From assembly GCA_947627765.1 (NCBI GenBank), contig CANQXA010000001.1:1-64000 (forward strand): a DNA stretch of 64,000 nt, read 5' to 3'. The DNA is from an uncultured Clostridia bacterium (lineage in GTDB: Bacteria > Bacillota > Clostridia > Christensenellales > Borkfalkiaceae). The position numbers and the translations under genes were made by a program. A model generated the notes under the pieces. The model did not search any database. It was not told the origin of the DNA and worked only from the letters and a program-made list of their open reading frames with translations. This document shows, piece after piece, positions 16,425 through 25,103 of this stretch (within the stretch, counting starts at the first letter, position 1; each line of letters begins with the position of its first letter).

Positions 16425-17129
16425 ATGACGTTGAAGGAGCTCTTGCTGGAAAGTAAACACACGGTATTTTTCGGGGGCGCAGGCGTATCTACGGAGAGCG
16501 GCATTCCCGATTTTCGTTCGGAGGACGGGCTGTACCGCCAAAAATACGCCTATCCGCCCGAGACGATGCTGAGTTCGGATTTCTTCTACTCCCATACGCG
16601 CGAATTTTACGATTTTTACCGCGACAAGATGCTTCCCCTGTGGGCAAAACCCAACGCGGCGCATCTCGCCCTCGCCCGTATGGAGCAAAAGGGGATGTTG
16701 GACGCCGTCGTCACCCAGAATATCGACGGGCTCCACCAAGCCGCGGGCAGTAAAAACGTCTTCGAACTGCACGGCAGTATCCACAGGAATTACTGCCTCT
16801 CCTGCGGGAAGTTTTATTCCGCGGAGGAGATCGCCGCCTCAAAGGGGATCCCGCGCTGTACTTGCGGGGGGACGGTCAAGCCCGACGTGGTCCTCTACGG
16901 CGAGCCGCTGGACGGCTCCGTGGTACAGGGCGCGCTCGAGGCGATCGAACGCGCAGACCTTATCATCGTCGCGGGGACTTCGCTCACCGTCTATCCCGCG
17001 GCGGGATTTGTGGAGTACTGCCGAGGCAAGACGGTACTCATCAACCGCGGCGCGACCCCGCTCGACGGACGTTGCGACCTCGTGCTCCGCGAAAACGTCG
17101 GGGAAGTATTTTCCGCGCTGGAAATTTGA
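16425..17129 (+). CDS. NAD-dependent protein deacylase, sirtuin family
   Basis: The 234-residue protein has the sirtuin NAD motifs GAGVSTESGIPDFRS, TQNIDGLHQAAGS and the catalytic His in ELHGSIHRNYC. A zinc site is formed by CLSC and CTC, and VAGTSLTVYPAA closes the NAD pocket. Sirtuins remove acetyl or other acyl groups from lysines while consuming NAD. The Ala-Tyr-Pro-Pro segment in place of the usual small-domain Tyr/Arg desuccinylase pair suggests a plain deacetylase, but the sequence does not settle this. It is the first gene of the operon; miaB starts 8 nt after its stop. Confidence 0.93.
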   Translation: MTLKELLLESKHTVFFGGAGVSTESGIPDFRSEDGLYRQKYAYPPETMLSSDFFYSHTREFYDFYRDKMLPLWAKPNAAHLALARMEQKGMLDAVVTQNIDGLHQAAGSKNVFELHGSIHRNYCLSCGKFYSAEEIAASKGIPRCTCGGTVKPDVVLYGEPLDGSVVQGALEAIERADLIIVAGTSLTVYPAAGFVEYCRGKTVLINRGATPLDGRCDLVLRENVGEVFSALEI

Positions 17130-17137
17130 AAGAAATT

Positions 17138-18442
17138 ATGAAATATCATATCGTTACATACGGCTGTCAGATGAATCTTCACGAGTCCGAAAAGATCGCG
17201 GGCGTTTTGAAAGAATGCGGCTACGCCGAAGAAGCTCCCGCGGAAGAGGCGGACATCATCGTCTTCAACACCTGCTGTATCCGTGAGAATGCGGAGAACC
17301 ACGCCTTCGGCAACATCGGCGCGCTCAAACAGCTCAAACGGCAGAAGAAGGACCTCTTGATCGCGGTGGGGGGCTGTATGGTGCAGGAAGAGGGGAAGGC
17401 CGCGATCCTGCGGGAGAAATTCCCCTTTATCGACATCTTGTTCGGTACGCACAACCTGCCCGAACTGCGGTCGCTGATCGAGCGCAAACGGAAACAGCGC
17501 AAAGCCGTCGTCTCCGTGCCCGCCGAGAGAGCGGAGACGGAAGACCGTCTCGTTCCCGTGCGCACGAGCTTTCCGAACGCATGGGTCAACATCATGTACG
17601 GCTGTAACAACTTCTGCTCCTACTGCATCGTGCCCTATGTGCGGGGGAGAGAGCGTTCCCGCAGTGCGGAAGAGGTCCTGCGCGAGGTGCGTTCCCTCGT
17701 TGCGGAAGGGTACCGCGAGATCACACTGCTCGGGCAGAACGTCAATTCTTACAGGGACGGCGACGTGGATTTCCCCGCCCTTCTCGATATGGTCGCCTCG
17801 GTGGAAGGGAAGTTCCGCGTCCGCTTCATGACCTCTCATCCCAAAGATTTTTCGGCGGAACTTGTCGCCGTGATGAAAAAACACCCCAAGATCTGCAACC
17901 ATTTGCATCTTCCCGTACAGTCGGGCTCCAGCCGCATCCTTTCGCTCATGAACCGCCGCTATACGCGGGAAAAGTACCTCGAAGAGATCGCCCTTCTCCG
18001 TCGGGAGATCCCCGACTGCGAGGTCACGACCGATCTCATCGTCGCCTTCCCGACCGAAACGGAGGAGGAGTTCGGCGAAACGCTGTCTTTGGTCGAAGAG
18101 GCGGACTTTTCTTCGGCGTTCACCTTTATCTATTCGCCGCGGACGGGCACCCGCGCGGCCGCGATGGAGGGGAGGATCCCCGAGGACGTCGCAAAGAGCA
18201 GGATCACCCGCCTCATCGCCCTCGTCAACGAAAAGACGAGAGAAAAGAGCGCGAAATATGTGGGCAAGACCGTCGAGATCCTCTGCGAAGATTACGACGA
18301 AAAGCGGGGAATGTATCTCGGGCGGGACGAGTACGGACGGATGGGATATTTCAAGTCGGATACGCCGAAGATCGGAGAATGGATCGAGCTGTATGTCAAA
18401 GAGGCAAACGGCATTTCCCTCTACGGCGAACCGGTAGAATGA
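17138..18442 (+). CDS. miaB: tRNA-2-methylthio-N6-dimethylallyladenosine synthase MiaB
   Basis: The 434-residue radical SAM methylthiotransferase has an N-terminal UPF0004 domain with cluster cysteines at about 10, 46 and 80, a radical SAM motif C156-N-N-F-C160-S-Y-C163, and a C-terminal TRAM domain (KYVGKTVEILCEDYDEKRG). It adds the 2-methylthio group to i6A37 of tRNAs that read UNN codons. The substrate i6A is made by MiaA, encoded four genes down in the same operon. ATG 17138 was chosen because MiaB proteins begin at this point; the upstream in-frame sequence is sir2 shadow. Confidence 0.94.
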   Translation: MKYHIVTYGCQMNLHESEKIAGVLKECGYAEEAPAEEADIIVFNTCCIRENAENHAFGNIGALKQLKRQKKDLLIAVGGCMVQEEGKAAILREKFPFIDILFGTHNLPELRSLIERKRKQRKAVVSVPAERAETEDRLVPVRTSFPNAWVNIMYGCNNFCSYCIVPYVRGRERSRSAEEVLREVRSLVAEGYREITLLGQNVNSYRDGDVDFPALLDMVASVEGKFRVRFMTSHPKDFSAELVAVMKKHPKICNHLHLPVQSGSSRILSLMNRRYTREKYLEEIALLRREIPDCEVTTDLIVAFPTETEEEFGETLSLVEEADFSSAFTFIYSPRTGTRAAAMEGRIPEDVAKSRITRLIALVNEKTREKSAKYVGKTVEILCEDYDEKRGMYLGRDEYGRMGYFKSDTPKIGEWIELYVKEANGISLYGEPVE

Positions 18443-18451
18443 GGAAGGAAT

Positions 18452-21004
18452 ATGGCACTTTCACCTATGATGGAGCATTGGAAAAAGATCAAGGCGCAGT
18501 ATCCCGACTGCCTTGTCTTTTATCGGCTCGGCGATTTTTATGAGATGTTTTTCGAGGACGCCGTCAAAGCGAGCGCCATCTTGGATCTCACCCTCACGGG
18601 CAGGGACTGCGGGCTCGAAGAGAGGGCGCCCATGTGCGGCGTACCCTACCACGCCGTAGACGTCTACATCCAAAAGCTTGTGGAGCAGGGACTGCGCGTC
18701 GCGATCTGCGAACAGCTTTCCGACCCGAAGGCGTCCAAGGGGATGGTGGACCGCGATGTGATCCGCGTCGTCTCGGCGGGGACTGTCATCGAGGGAAATT
18801 TGCTCGACGAGAAGAAGAGCAATTATATCGCCTGCGCCTACAAGAGCGGCGCCTCCTACGCCCTCGCACGGGCAGACATCACGACGGGGGAATTCACCGT
18901 TTCGGAGGAGGAGGGGGAAGACAAACTTCTCTCCGATCTCGTCAATCTCGACGTCGCCGAGATCATCTGCAACGACGAACTGCTGCTCGCCGTAAAAGAG
19001 CGGGTGGAGGCGGAACGGCTGCTCCCGCCCTTTTCCTGCTATGTGCCGTGGGCGTTTGTACGGGAGAATGCGGAAAAGAGCCTGAAAACGCAGTTTTCCT
19101 CGCCCTGCGAAGCCCTTCCCGTCGCGGGGAGACCTGCGGCGATCGCGGCGGCGGGCGCTCTCCTCGAATATCTCCGCGAGACCCAAAAACACGCCTTGAA
19201 GAATATCGTCGCCCTCTCCTATTCGGACGGAAAAAAGCTCCTGCGGCTCGACCCGTCGGCGGTGCGCAATCTCGACATCCTCAAAAACAACGCCGAAGGG
19301 AAGAAATACGGCTCGCTCCTTTGGCTCCTCGATAAGACCAAGACGGGCATGGGCGCCCGCCGTCTTACCGCGATGCTGACCGAGCCGCTCGCTGAGAAGA
19401 GGGAGATCGAAGCCCGTCTCGACGCGGTCGATGAACTCTTCGGCGCGACGGTCATCCGCATGGGGATCGCCGATATGCTCGCGGGCGTGCGCGACGTCGA
19501 ACGTCTTACGGGCAGGATCTCCAACGGCAACCTGCAACCCGGGGACTGCCTCGCCCTCTCCTCGTCGCTCGCCGTCGTTCCCAACCTGAAATTTCAGCTG
19601 AGCGGGTTTTCTTCCCGCCTTCTTTGCGAGATCTGCGGCGGCTTAATCGATACCAAATCCATATGCGCGCTCCTCGATTCCGCGATCGATCCGCGCGCTA
19701 CGACCCTCAAAGAGGGCAATTATATCCGCGTCGGGTACAACAGCCGTCTCGACGAACTCCGTACCGTCAAAGAGCAGGCGAAGACGTTGGTGGGCGAGCT
19801 CGAAGCGCGGGAACGCGAGCGCACGGGCATCCGCACTCTGAAGGTGGGATTCAACCGCGTGTTCGGCTATTACATCGAAGTCAGCAATTCCTTCCGCGAC
19901 CGCGTGCCCTACACCTATGTCCGCAAGCAGACCCTTGCGGGCGGGGAACGGTACACGAGCGACGAACTCAAAGAGCTCGAGCGCAAGATCCTCGGGAGCG
20001 ATGAAGAGGCACAGCGCCTCGAAGAACATCTCTACGGCGAGCTCTTATCCGTCCTCTCCGAGAACATTCCCGCCTTCCGCCGCGTGGCGGACGCGATCGC
20101 CCTTCTCGACTGCGTCGTCTCCCTCGCCACCGTCGCAAAGGAGAATAAGTACGTCCGTCCCTCGATCGAAGAGGAGGGCGCGCTCGTCATCGAAGAGGGG
20201 AGACATCCCGTCGTGGAAAAGATCACAAAGGAGCGGTTCGTCCCCAACGACTGCTCGCTCGACGCCGAGAACAGGACCATGATCATCACGGGTCCCAATA
20301 TGGCGGGCAAGTCCACCTATTTGAGGCAAGTCGCGCTCATCGTCTTTCTGGCGCACATCGGCAGTTTCGTCCCCGCCAAAAGCGCGCGGATTCCCCTCTG
20401 CGACCGCATCTTTACCCGCATCGGCGCGAGCGACAACTTGATCCTCGATAAGAGCACGTTTATGGTCGAAATGACGGAAGTCGCGGGCATTCTTCGCTCC
20501 GCGACCCCCCGAAGCCTGCTCATTCTCGACGAAGTGGGAAGGGGGACGAGCACGTTCGACGGGCTCTCCATCGCGTGGGCGGTGATCGAACAGCTCACGG
20601 GCAAAGTGCGCGCCAAGACGCTGTTTGCCACCCACTATCACGAACTGACCGAGCTCGAAGGGAAGCTCGAAGGCGTCCGCAACTATAAGATCAGCGTGAA
20701 GGAGATCGCGGGATCGATCGTCTTTCTCAGGAAGATCGTCCGCGGCGGCGCCGCCCGCAGTTTCGGCATCGAAGTCGCGGCGCTTGCGGGAGTTCCCGCG
20801 GAAGTCACCGATCGCGCGAAAAAGATCCTCCGCAGTCTCGAGCGGGCGGAAGTGCGGAGAGAGGCGGCGGAGACCGTGGAGACCGAGGAGACGGAGCCCG
20901 CGGAACTCAAACTGCGCGATGAACTGAAAGAGCTCAATCTCGACCTGCTCACCCCGATGAACGCGCTCGCTTTGCTTGCGGAATGGAAGGAGAAATTTCA
21001 ATGA
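18452..21004 (+). CDS. mutS: DNA mismatch repair protein MutS
   Basis: The 850-residue protein has the mismatch-binding motif GDFYEMF near residues 29-35 (Phe and Glu contact the mispair), the connector, lever and clamp domains, and an ABC ATPase with Walker A GPNMAGKST at 614-622, Walker B ILDEVGRGTSTFDG, and a THYHEL switch. It recognises mismatches and recruits MutL. It starts 9 nt after miaB and its stop overlaps the mutL ATG. Length is typical of MutS1. Confidence 0.96.
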   Translation: MALSPMMEHWKKIKAQYPDCLVFYRLGDFYEMFFEDAVKASAILDLTLTGRDCGLEERAPMCGVPYHAVDVYIQKLVEQGLRVAICEQLSDPKASKGMVDRDVIRVVSAGTVIEGNLLDEKKSNYIACAYKSGASYALARADITTGEFTVSEEEGEDKLLSDLVNLDVAEIICNDELLLAVKERVEAERLLPPFSCYVPWAFVRENAEKSLKTQFSSPCEALPVAGRPAAIAAAGALLEYLRETQKHALKNIVALSYSDGKKLLRLDPSAVRNLDILKNNAEGKKYGSLLWLLDKTKTGMGARRLTAMLTEPLAEKREIEARLDAVDELFGATVIRMGIADMLAGVRDVERLTGRISNGNLQPGDCLALSSSLAVVPNLKFQLSGFSSRLLCEICGGLIDTKSICALLDSAIDPRATTLKEGNYIRVGYNSRLDELRTVKEQAKTLVGELEARERERTGIRTLKVGFNRVFGYYIEVSNSFRDRVPYTYVRKQTLAGGERYTSDELKELERKILGSDEEAQRLEEHLYGELLSVLSENIPAFRRVADAIALLDCVVSLATVAKENKYVRPSIEEEGALVIEEGRHPVVEKITKERFVPNDCSLDAENRTMIITGPNMAGKSTYLRQVALIVFLAHIGSFVPAKSARIPLCDRIFTRIGASDNLILDKSTFMVEMTEVAGILRSATPRSLLILDEVGRGTSTFDGLSIAWAVIEQLTGKVRAKTLFATHYHELTELEGKLEGVRNYKISVKEIAGSIVFLRKIVRGGAARSFGIEVAALAGVPAEVTDRAKKILRSLERAEVRREAAETVETEETEPAELKLRDELKELNLDLLTPMNALALLAEWKEKFQ

Positions 21005-22884
21005 AGATCCATGTTCTTACGGCTGACATCTACAATAAGATCGCGGCAGGAGAGGTCGTAGACCGCCCCTATTCCGTCGTCAAAGAGTTGGTGGAAAACG
21101 CGATCGACGCAGGGGCGACCGAGATCTCCGTGGAGATCGAACAGGGAGGCAAATCCCTCGTCCGCGTCACCGACAACGGTTGCGGGATCGAGGCGGGAGA
21201 ACTCGTCCACGCCTATCAGCCCCACGCGACGAGCAAGCTCGCCTCCGCCGAGGACCTGTTCGGCGTGACGACGCTCGGCTTCCGCGGGGAGGCGCTCGCT
21301 TCCATTGCCGCAGTCTCCCGCATGAAGATCGTCTCCCGCGCGGGCGAGGAGGCGTTTTCCCTGACTTCCGACGGCGGCGCGATGGGTACGGTCACTCCCG
21401 CCGCGGGCGCCCGCGGGACGGAGGTTACCGTACGCGATCTCTTCTACAATACCCCCGCGCGCTTGAAATTTTTGAAATCGGACGGTGCGGAGGAGGCGGA
21501 CGTGACCCAAATGATGGCGCGGATCCTGCTCTCCCGCCCCGAGATCTCGTTTACCTATCTCGTGAACGGCAAGGAAAAATACCGTTCGTTCGGAGACGGG
21601 CTCGCCTCCGCTCTCGTTTGCGTCTACGGCAAGGAGATCCTCGGCGAACTGCACAGGATCGACGCGGAAAAGCACGGCGTACGCATCTACGGCTATATCG
21701 GCAACAGAAATTTCTCCAAGCCCAACCGCACCTATCAGAGCCTTTTCGTCAACGGGAGATATGTGGTCAACCAGACGGTGGGGGCGGCGGTCTCCAACGC
21801 CTACCAAAGCTATCTCATGAAGCGGCAATACCCGTTTTACGTCCTCTTTTTGGAGATCCCGCCCGAAATCGTGGACGTCAACGTCCATCCCAATAAGGCA
21901 GACGTCCGTTTTGCGGACAACCAGGTCGTCTACGGTTGCGTCTATTCCGTCGTTTCGTCGGTTTTGGACGGCAATTCCCGCGCGCTCGAGTACCTCGTGC
22001 CCGACGGTTCCGATTCCGCTCCTGCCACGTCATCCGTACCCGCCGCACCGTCCGCACCTGCCGCGCCGTCCGCCGAACTTCCCCGTAAGGGACCCGAGAA
22101 AAAGGCTCCCGCCCCCGATGTTGCGCAGAGCATGACGTATGCCCAAGCGAAGGAGGAGCTCTCCTTCAAGATCCCGCCTTACGGCGGCGGTACGCCGCTT
22201 CCCCCGCGGGAAGAAGAGCCCGTCCGTCTCGAAGTCCATGCCCCGCAGACCGAGGACGCCTTCGAAGAGAACAAGAAACTGCTGAGCGCCGCCCAGCCCC
22301 GCGTGGAGGTCGCCTCCCTTCGCTATAAGGGGGAGCTCTTCCGCACCTATCTCCTCTTCGAATGCGGCGACGACGCCTACATCGTCGATCAGCACGCCGC
22401 ACACGAGCGGATCATCTACGACCGTCTGCGCGAAAAGGTACGAAACCGCACCGTGGTCTCCCAGCCCATGCTCGCGCCCTACCTCATCACGCTCAACGCG
22501 CCCGAATTTTCCTTCCTCGAAAAGCAGTTCTCCCTTTTGGAGGAACTCGGATTCGAGATCGGCGATTTCGGCGGGGGGACGGTCAAGGTCTCGGCGGTCC
22601 CGTCCGATTTGGTACGGCTCGACTGCAAAGCGTTCTTCGATGAGATCCTCTCTTCGATGGAGAGCCTCCGCGCGATCCGTCTTTCCGATCTTTTGAAGGA
22701 TAAACTCGCGCAGGCGGCTTGCAAGGCGGCGGTCAAGGGCGGGGAATCGCTCACGGCGGAGGAAGCGGGCGCACTGCTCGCGGAGATGAACGGAGACATG
22801 GGATTGAAATGTCCCCACGGGCGCCCCGTCGCCGTACACGTCAAGAAGAGCGAGCTCGAAAAGCTCTTCAAGCGGATCGTATGA
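21001..22884 (+). CDS. mutL: DNA mismatch repair protein MutL (endonuclease type)
   Basis: The 627-residue protein has the GHKL ATPase N-terminus (KIAAGEVVDRP, ENAIDAGAT, DNGCGI, TLGFRGEALASI), a Pro/Ala-rich linker near residues 340-365, and a C-terminal dimerisation domain. The latent endonuclease metal site is present as DQHAAHERIIYD from residue 463, plus ACKAAVK and CPHGRPVAV. The last acidic position of the family motif DQHAx2Ex4E is Asp instead of Glu, a conservative change. Endonuclease activity fits a genome without MutH. ATG 21001 overlaps the mutS stop (ATGA). Confidence 0.95.
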   Translation: MKIHVLTADIYNKIAAGEVVDRPYSVVKELVENAIDAGATEISVEIEQGGKSLVRVTDNGCGIEAGELVHAYQPHATSKLASAEDLFGVTTLGFRGEALASIAAVSRMKIVSRAGEEAFSLTSDGGAMGTVTPAAGARGTEVTVRDLFYNTPARLKFLKSDGAEEADVTQMMARILLSRPEISFTYLVNGKEKYRSFGDGLASALVCVYGKEILGELHRIDAEKHGVRIYGYIGNRNFSKPNRTYQSLFVNGRYVVNQTVGAAVSNAYQSYLMKRQYPFYVLFLEIPPEIVDVNVHPNKADVRFADNQVVYGCVYSVVSSVLDGNSRALEYLVPDGSDSAPATSSVPAAPSAPAAPSAELPRKGPEKKAPAPDVAQSMTYAQAKEELSFKIPPYGGGTPLPPREEEPVRLEVHAPQTEDAFEENKKLLSAAQPRVEVASLRYKGELFRTYLLFECGDDAYIVDQHAAHERIIYDRLREKVRNRTVVSQPMLAPYLITLNAPEFSFLEKQFSLLEELGFEIGDFGGGTVKVSAVPSDLVRLDCKAFFDEILSSMESLRAIRLSDLLKDKLAQAACKAAVKGGESLTAEEAGALLAEMNGDMGLKCPHGRPVAVHVKKSELEKLFKRIV

Positions 22885-23783
22885 AGCTCTTGGCGATCGT
22901 AGGGCCGACCGCTTCGGGCAAGAGCGAACTCGCCGTGGAGTGCGCAAGGCGCATGAACGGGGAGATCGTCTCCTGCGACGCGTTCTGCATCTACCGCGGG
23001 CTCGACATCGGCACGGCAAAACCCGACCTCGCACAACGGGGAGGGATCGCCCATCATCTGATCGACGTCGCCGACCCGCGCGACAGCTTTTCCGTGAGCG
23101 ATTTCGAACGTTTGGCGCTCTCCGCCGTAAACGACATCGCGGCGCGCGGAAAGCTCCCCATTCTCTGCGGCGGCACGGGATTCTATGTACGGTCGGTGCT
23201 CTACTGCCAAAGCTACGGCGGCGCGGCGGCGGACGAGGGGATCCGCGCGAAATACGCGCAGTACGCCGAGCGGGAGGGGAAGGAGGCGCTTCACAGGCGG
23301 CTCGCCGAAGTAGACGAAGAGAGCGCCCGCGTCTTGCACCCGAACGACGTCAAGCGGGTGATCCGCGCGCTCGAGATCTACGAGCTGACGGGAAAGCGGA
23401 AATCCGAGCAAAGGGACGACGCGACCCGTTTCGACTTCGAAGCGGTCGCCTTCGACTATCCCCGCAGTGAACTCTACGAACGGATCGGTGCGCGCGTCCG
23501 TCGGATGCTGGGCGGCGGGCTCATAGAGGAAGTCCGCGCCCTTCTCGAGAGCGGAGTCCCCGAGACGGCGCAAAGTATGCAGGGGATCGGCTACAAAGAA
23601 GTGATCGAATTTCTGAAAAACGGCGATAAAGAGAGTACTTTGTCAGACATAATAGAGAAAAATACCCGTAATTATGCCAAGCGGCAGCTCACATTCTTCC
23701 GAAAAATGCCCATCCATTGGATCGCGCCGAAGGATGTCGGGCTTGCGGCTGAGGAGGTCATCGGAATTTATGAACATCGATGA
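22881..23783 (+). CDS. miaA: tRNA dimethylallyltransferase MiaA
   Basis: The 300-residue protein has the P-loop GPTASGKS (8-15), SCDAFCIYRGLDIGTAKP (the substrate Asp; the usual SMQVYK is replaced by FCIYRG), GGTGFYVR, and the QGIGYKE segment. It transfers the dimethylallyl group to A37 of tRNAs, the substrate of MiaB upstream. The ATG overlaps the mutL stop, and its own 3' end overlaps the next gene by 14 nt. Confidence 0.94.
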   Translation: MKLLAIVGPTASGKSELAVECARRMNGEIVSCDAFCIYRGLDIGTAKPDLAQRGGIAHHLIDVADPRDSFSVSDFERLALSAVNDIAARGKLPILCGGTGFYVRSVLYCQSYGGAAADEGIRAKYAQYAEREGKEALHRRLAEVDEESARVLHPNDVKRVIRALEIYELTGKRKSEQRDDATRFDFEAVAFDYPRSELYERIGARVRRMLGGGLIEEVRALLESGVPETAQSMQGIGYKEVIEFLKNGDKESTLSDIIEKNTRNYAKRQLTFFRKMPIHWIAPKDVGLAAEEVIGIYEHR

Positions 23784-24999
23784 AAGGATCCGCGGGGCGG
23801 AACGCGCCCTCGGCGGCCGTTTTGCGGAGATCGACGCGGTCGCGCTCATAAACCAAAAAAAGGTGCTTGCCGCCTTCCGCGAAGAACGGATCGCCCTGCG
23901 CCACTTTTTGCCCTCGACGGGCTACGGCTACGGCGACGAGGGGAGAGAGGCGCTCGGAAGGGTGTATGCGCGCGCCTTCGGCGCCGAACGCGCTATCGTG
24001 TCTCCCGCACTGCTTTCGGGGACGCACGCCCTCACGGTCGCCCTCTTCGGATTGCTCCGCCCGGGCGACCGCATCCTATTTGCCACGGGGGAACCGTACG
24101 ATACCATCCGTCCCGTCATATGGGGAAAGGGGAACGGGTCGCTTGCCGACTTCGGCGTTTCCGCCACGGTCCTGCCCTTAAACGGGGACGGGAAGGTGGA
24201 TTTTGAGAAGCTGTGCGATGTATTATGCCACGCAGAGTATAAGATGCTCTATTTACAGCGTTCCCGCGGATACGAGCTTCGGGACGCCTTTTCGGTCGCC
24301 GAGATCGGCGAGATCTGCTCTTTGGTCCGCAAAAAGGGGTTTGAAGGCGTCATTTTCGTGGACAACTGCTACGGCGAGTTCGTCGAGACGGCGGAACCGA
24401 CGGAGGTCGGCGCCGATCTCATCGTCGGCAGTCTGATCAAAAATCCCGGAGGCGGGCTTGCGCCGACGGGCGGGTACATTGCGGGCAAGGCGGACTTGAT
24501 CGCGCTCTGCGAGAACCGTCTCACCGCGCCCTCGGTCGGAGGGGAGATCGGCTCCTACGCCTACGGCTATCAGTCCTTCTATCAGGGATTTTTCCTTGCG
24601 CCCCATGTCGTCGCGCAAAGTCTCAAAGGCGGGCTCTTGATCGGAAAATGCCTCGAAGAGCTCGGGTACGAGAATTTTCCCGCGACGGATAAGCCTCTTG
24701 CGGACATCACGCGGGCGATCCGTTTCGGGACGGAAGAGGAGCTATGCGCCTTCATTCAGGCGGTGCAGGAGGTCTCACCCGTCGATTCCTTTGTCAAACT
24801 CGAGCCGTGGGATATGCCGGGCTACGACGATAAAGTAATCATGGCAGCGGGCACATTCGTTGCGGGCGCGAGCATCGAGCTTTCCGCCGACGCGCCCATC
24901 CGCAAACCGTACACCGCCTATTTTCAGGGCGGGCTCACCTACGAGCATTGCAGGATCGCCCTCGAAGCCATCCTCTCGAAACTTTCCGGTGGGGAATGA
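23770..24999 (+). CDS. PLP-dependent YnbB-like protein (methionine gamma-lyase / aluminium resistance family)
   Basis: The 409-residue fold-type I PLP enzyme has the signature STGYGYGDEGREALG near residue 58, SGTHALTVALFGLLRPGD, FVDNCYGEFVE, and the probable PLP lysine in GSLIKNPGGGLAPTGGY. The family is widespread in Firmicutes next to miaA/hfq, and its reaction is poorly defined; database names such as aluminium resistance protein or methionine gamma-lyase are tentative. ATG 23770 lies inside the end of miaA, consistent with co-translation. Confidence 0.85.
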   Translation: MNIDERIRGAERALGGRFAEIDAVALINQKKVLAAFREERIALRHFLPSTGYGYGDEGREALGRVYARAFGAERAIVSPALLSGTHALTVALFGLLRPGDRILFATGEPYDTIRPVIWGKGNGSLADFGVSATVLPLNGDGKVDFEKLCDVLCHAEYKMLYLQRSRGYELRDAFSVAEIGEICSLVRKKGFEGVIFVDNCYGEFVETAEPTEVGADLIVGSLIKNPGGGLAPTGGYIAGKADLIALCENRLTAPSVGGEIGSYAYGYQSFYQGFFLAPHVVAQSLKGGLLIGKCLEELGYENFPATDKPLADITRAIRFGTEEELCAFIQAVQEVSPVDSFVKLEPWDMPGYDDKVIMAAGTFVAGASIELSADAPIRKPYTAYFQGGLTYEHCRIALEAILSKLSGGE

Positions 25000-25068
25000 A
25001 GGGTTCCGTTTTCAACAAAAAACCGCTGCGCGGCCGCGGCGGATGTAAGACGAAAGATGATAAAGATT

Positions 25069-25099
25069 GCGGCGTCCGCTCCTCGCGGACGCCGCTTTT
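25069..25099. terminator. Terminator between the convergent ynbB-like and potD-like genes
   Basis: An 11-bp perfect stem (25069-25079 with 25085-25095, 5-nt loop) is followed by TTTT on the plus strand. The hairpin lies 5 bp past the minus-strand stop codon, so it probably serves both directions, more strongly the plus strand. Confidence 0.85.
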
Positions 25100-25103
25100 C
25101 CGT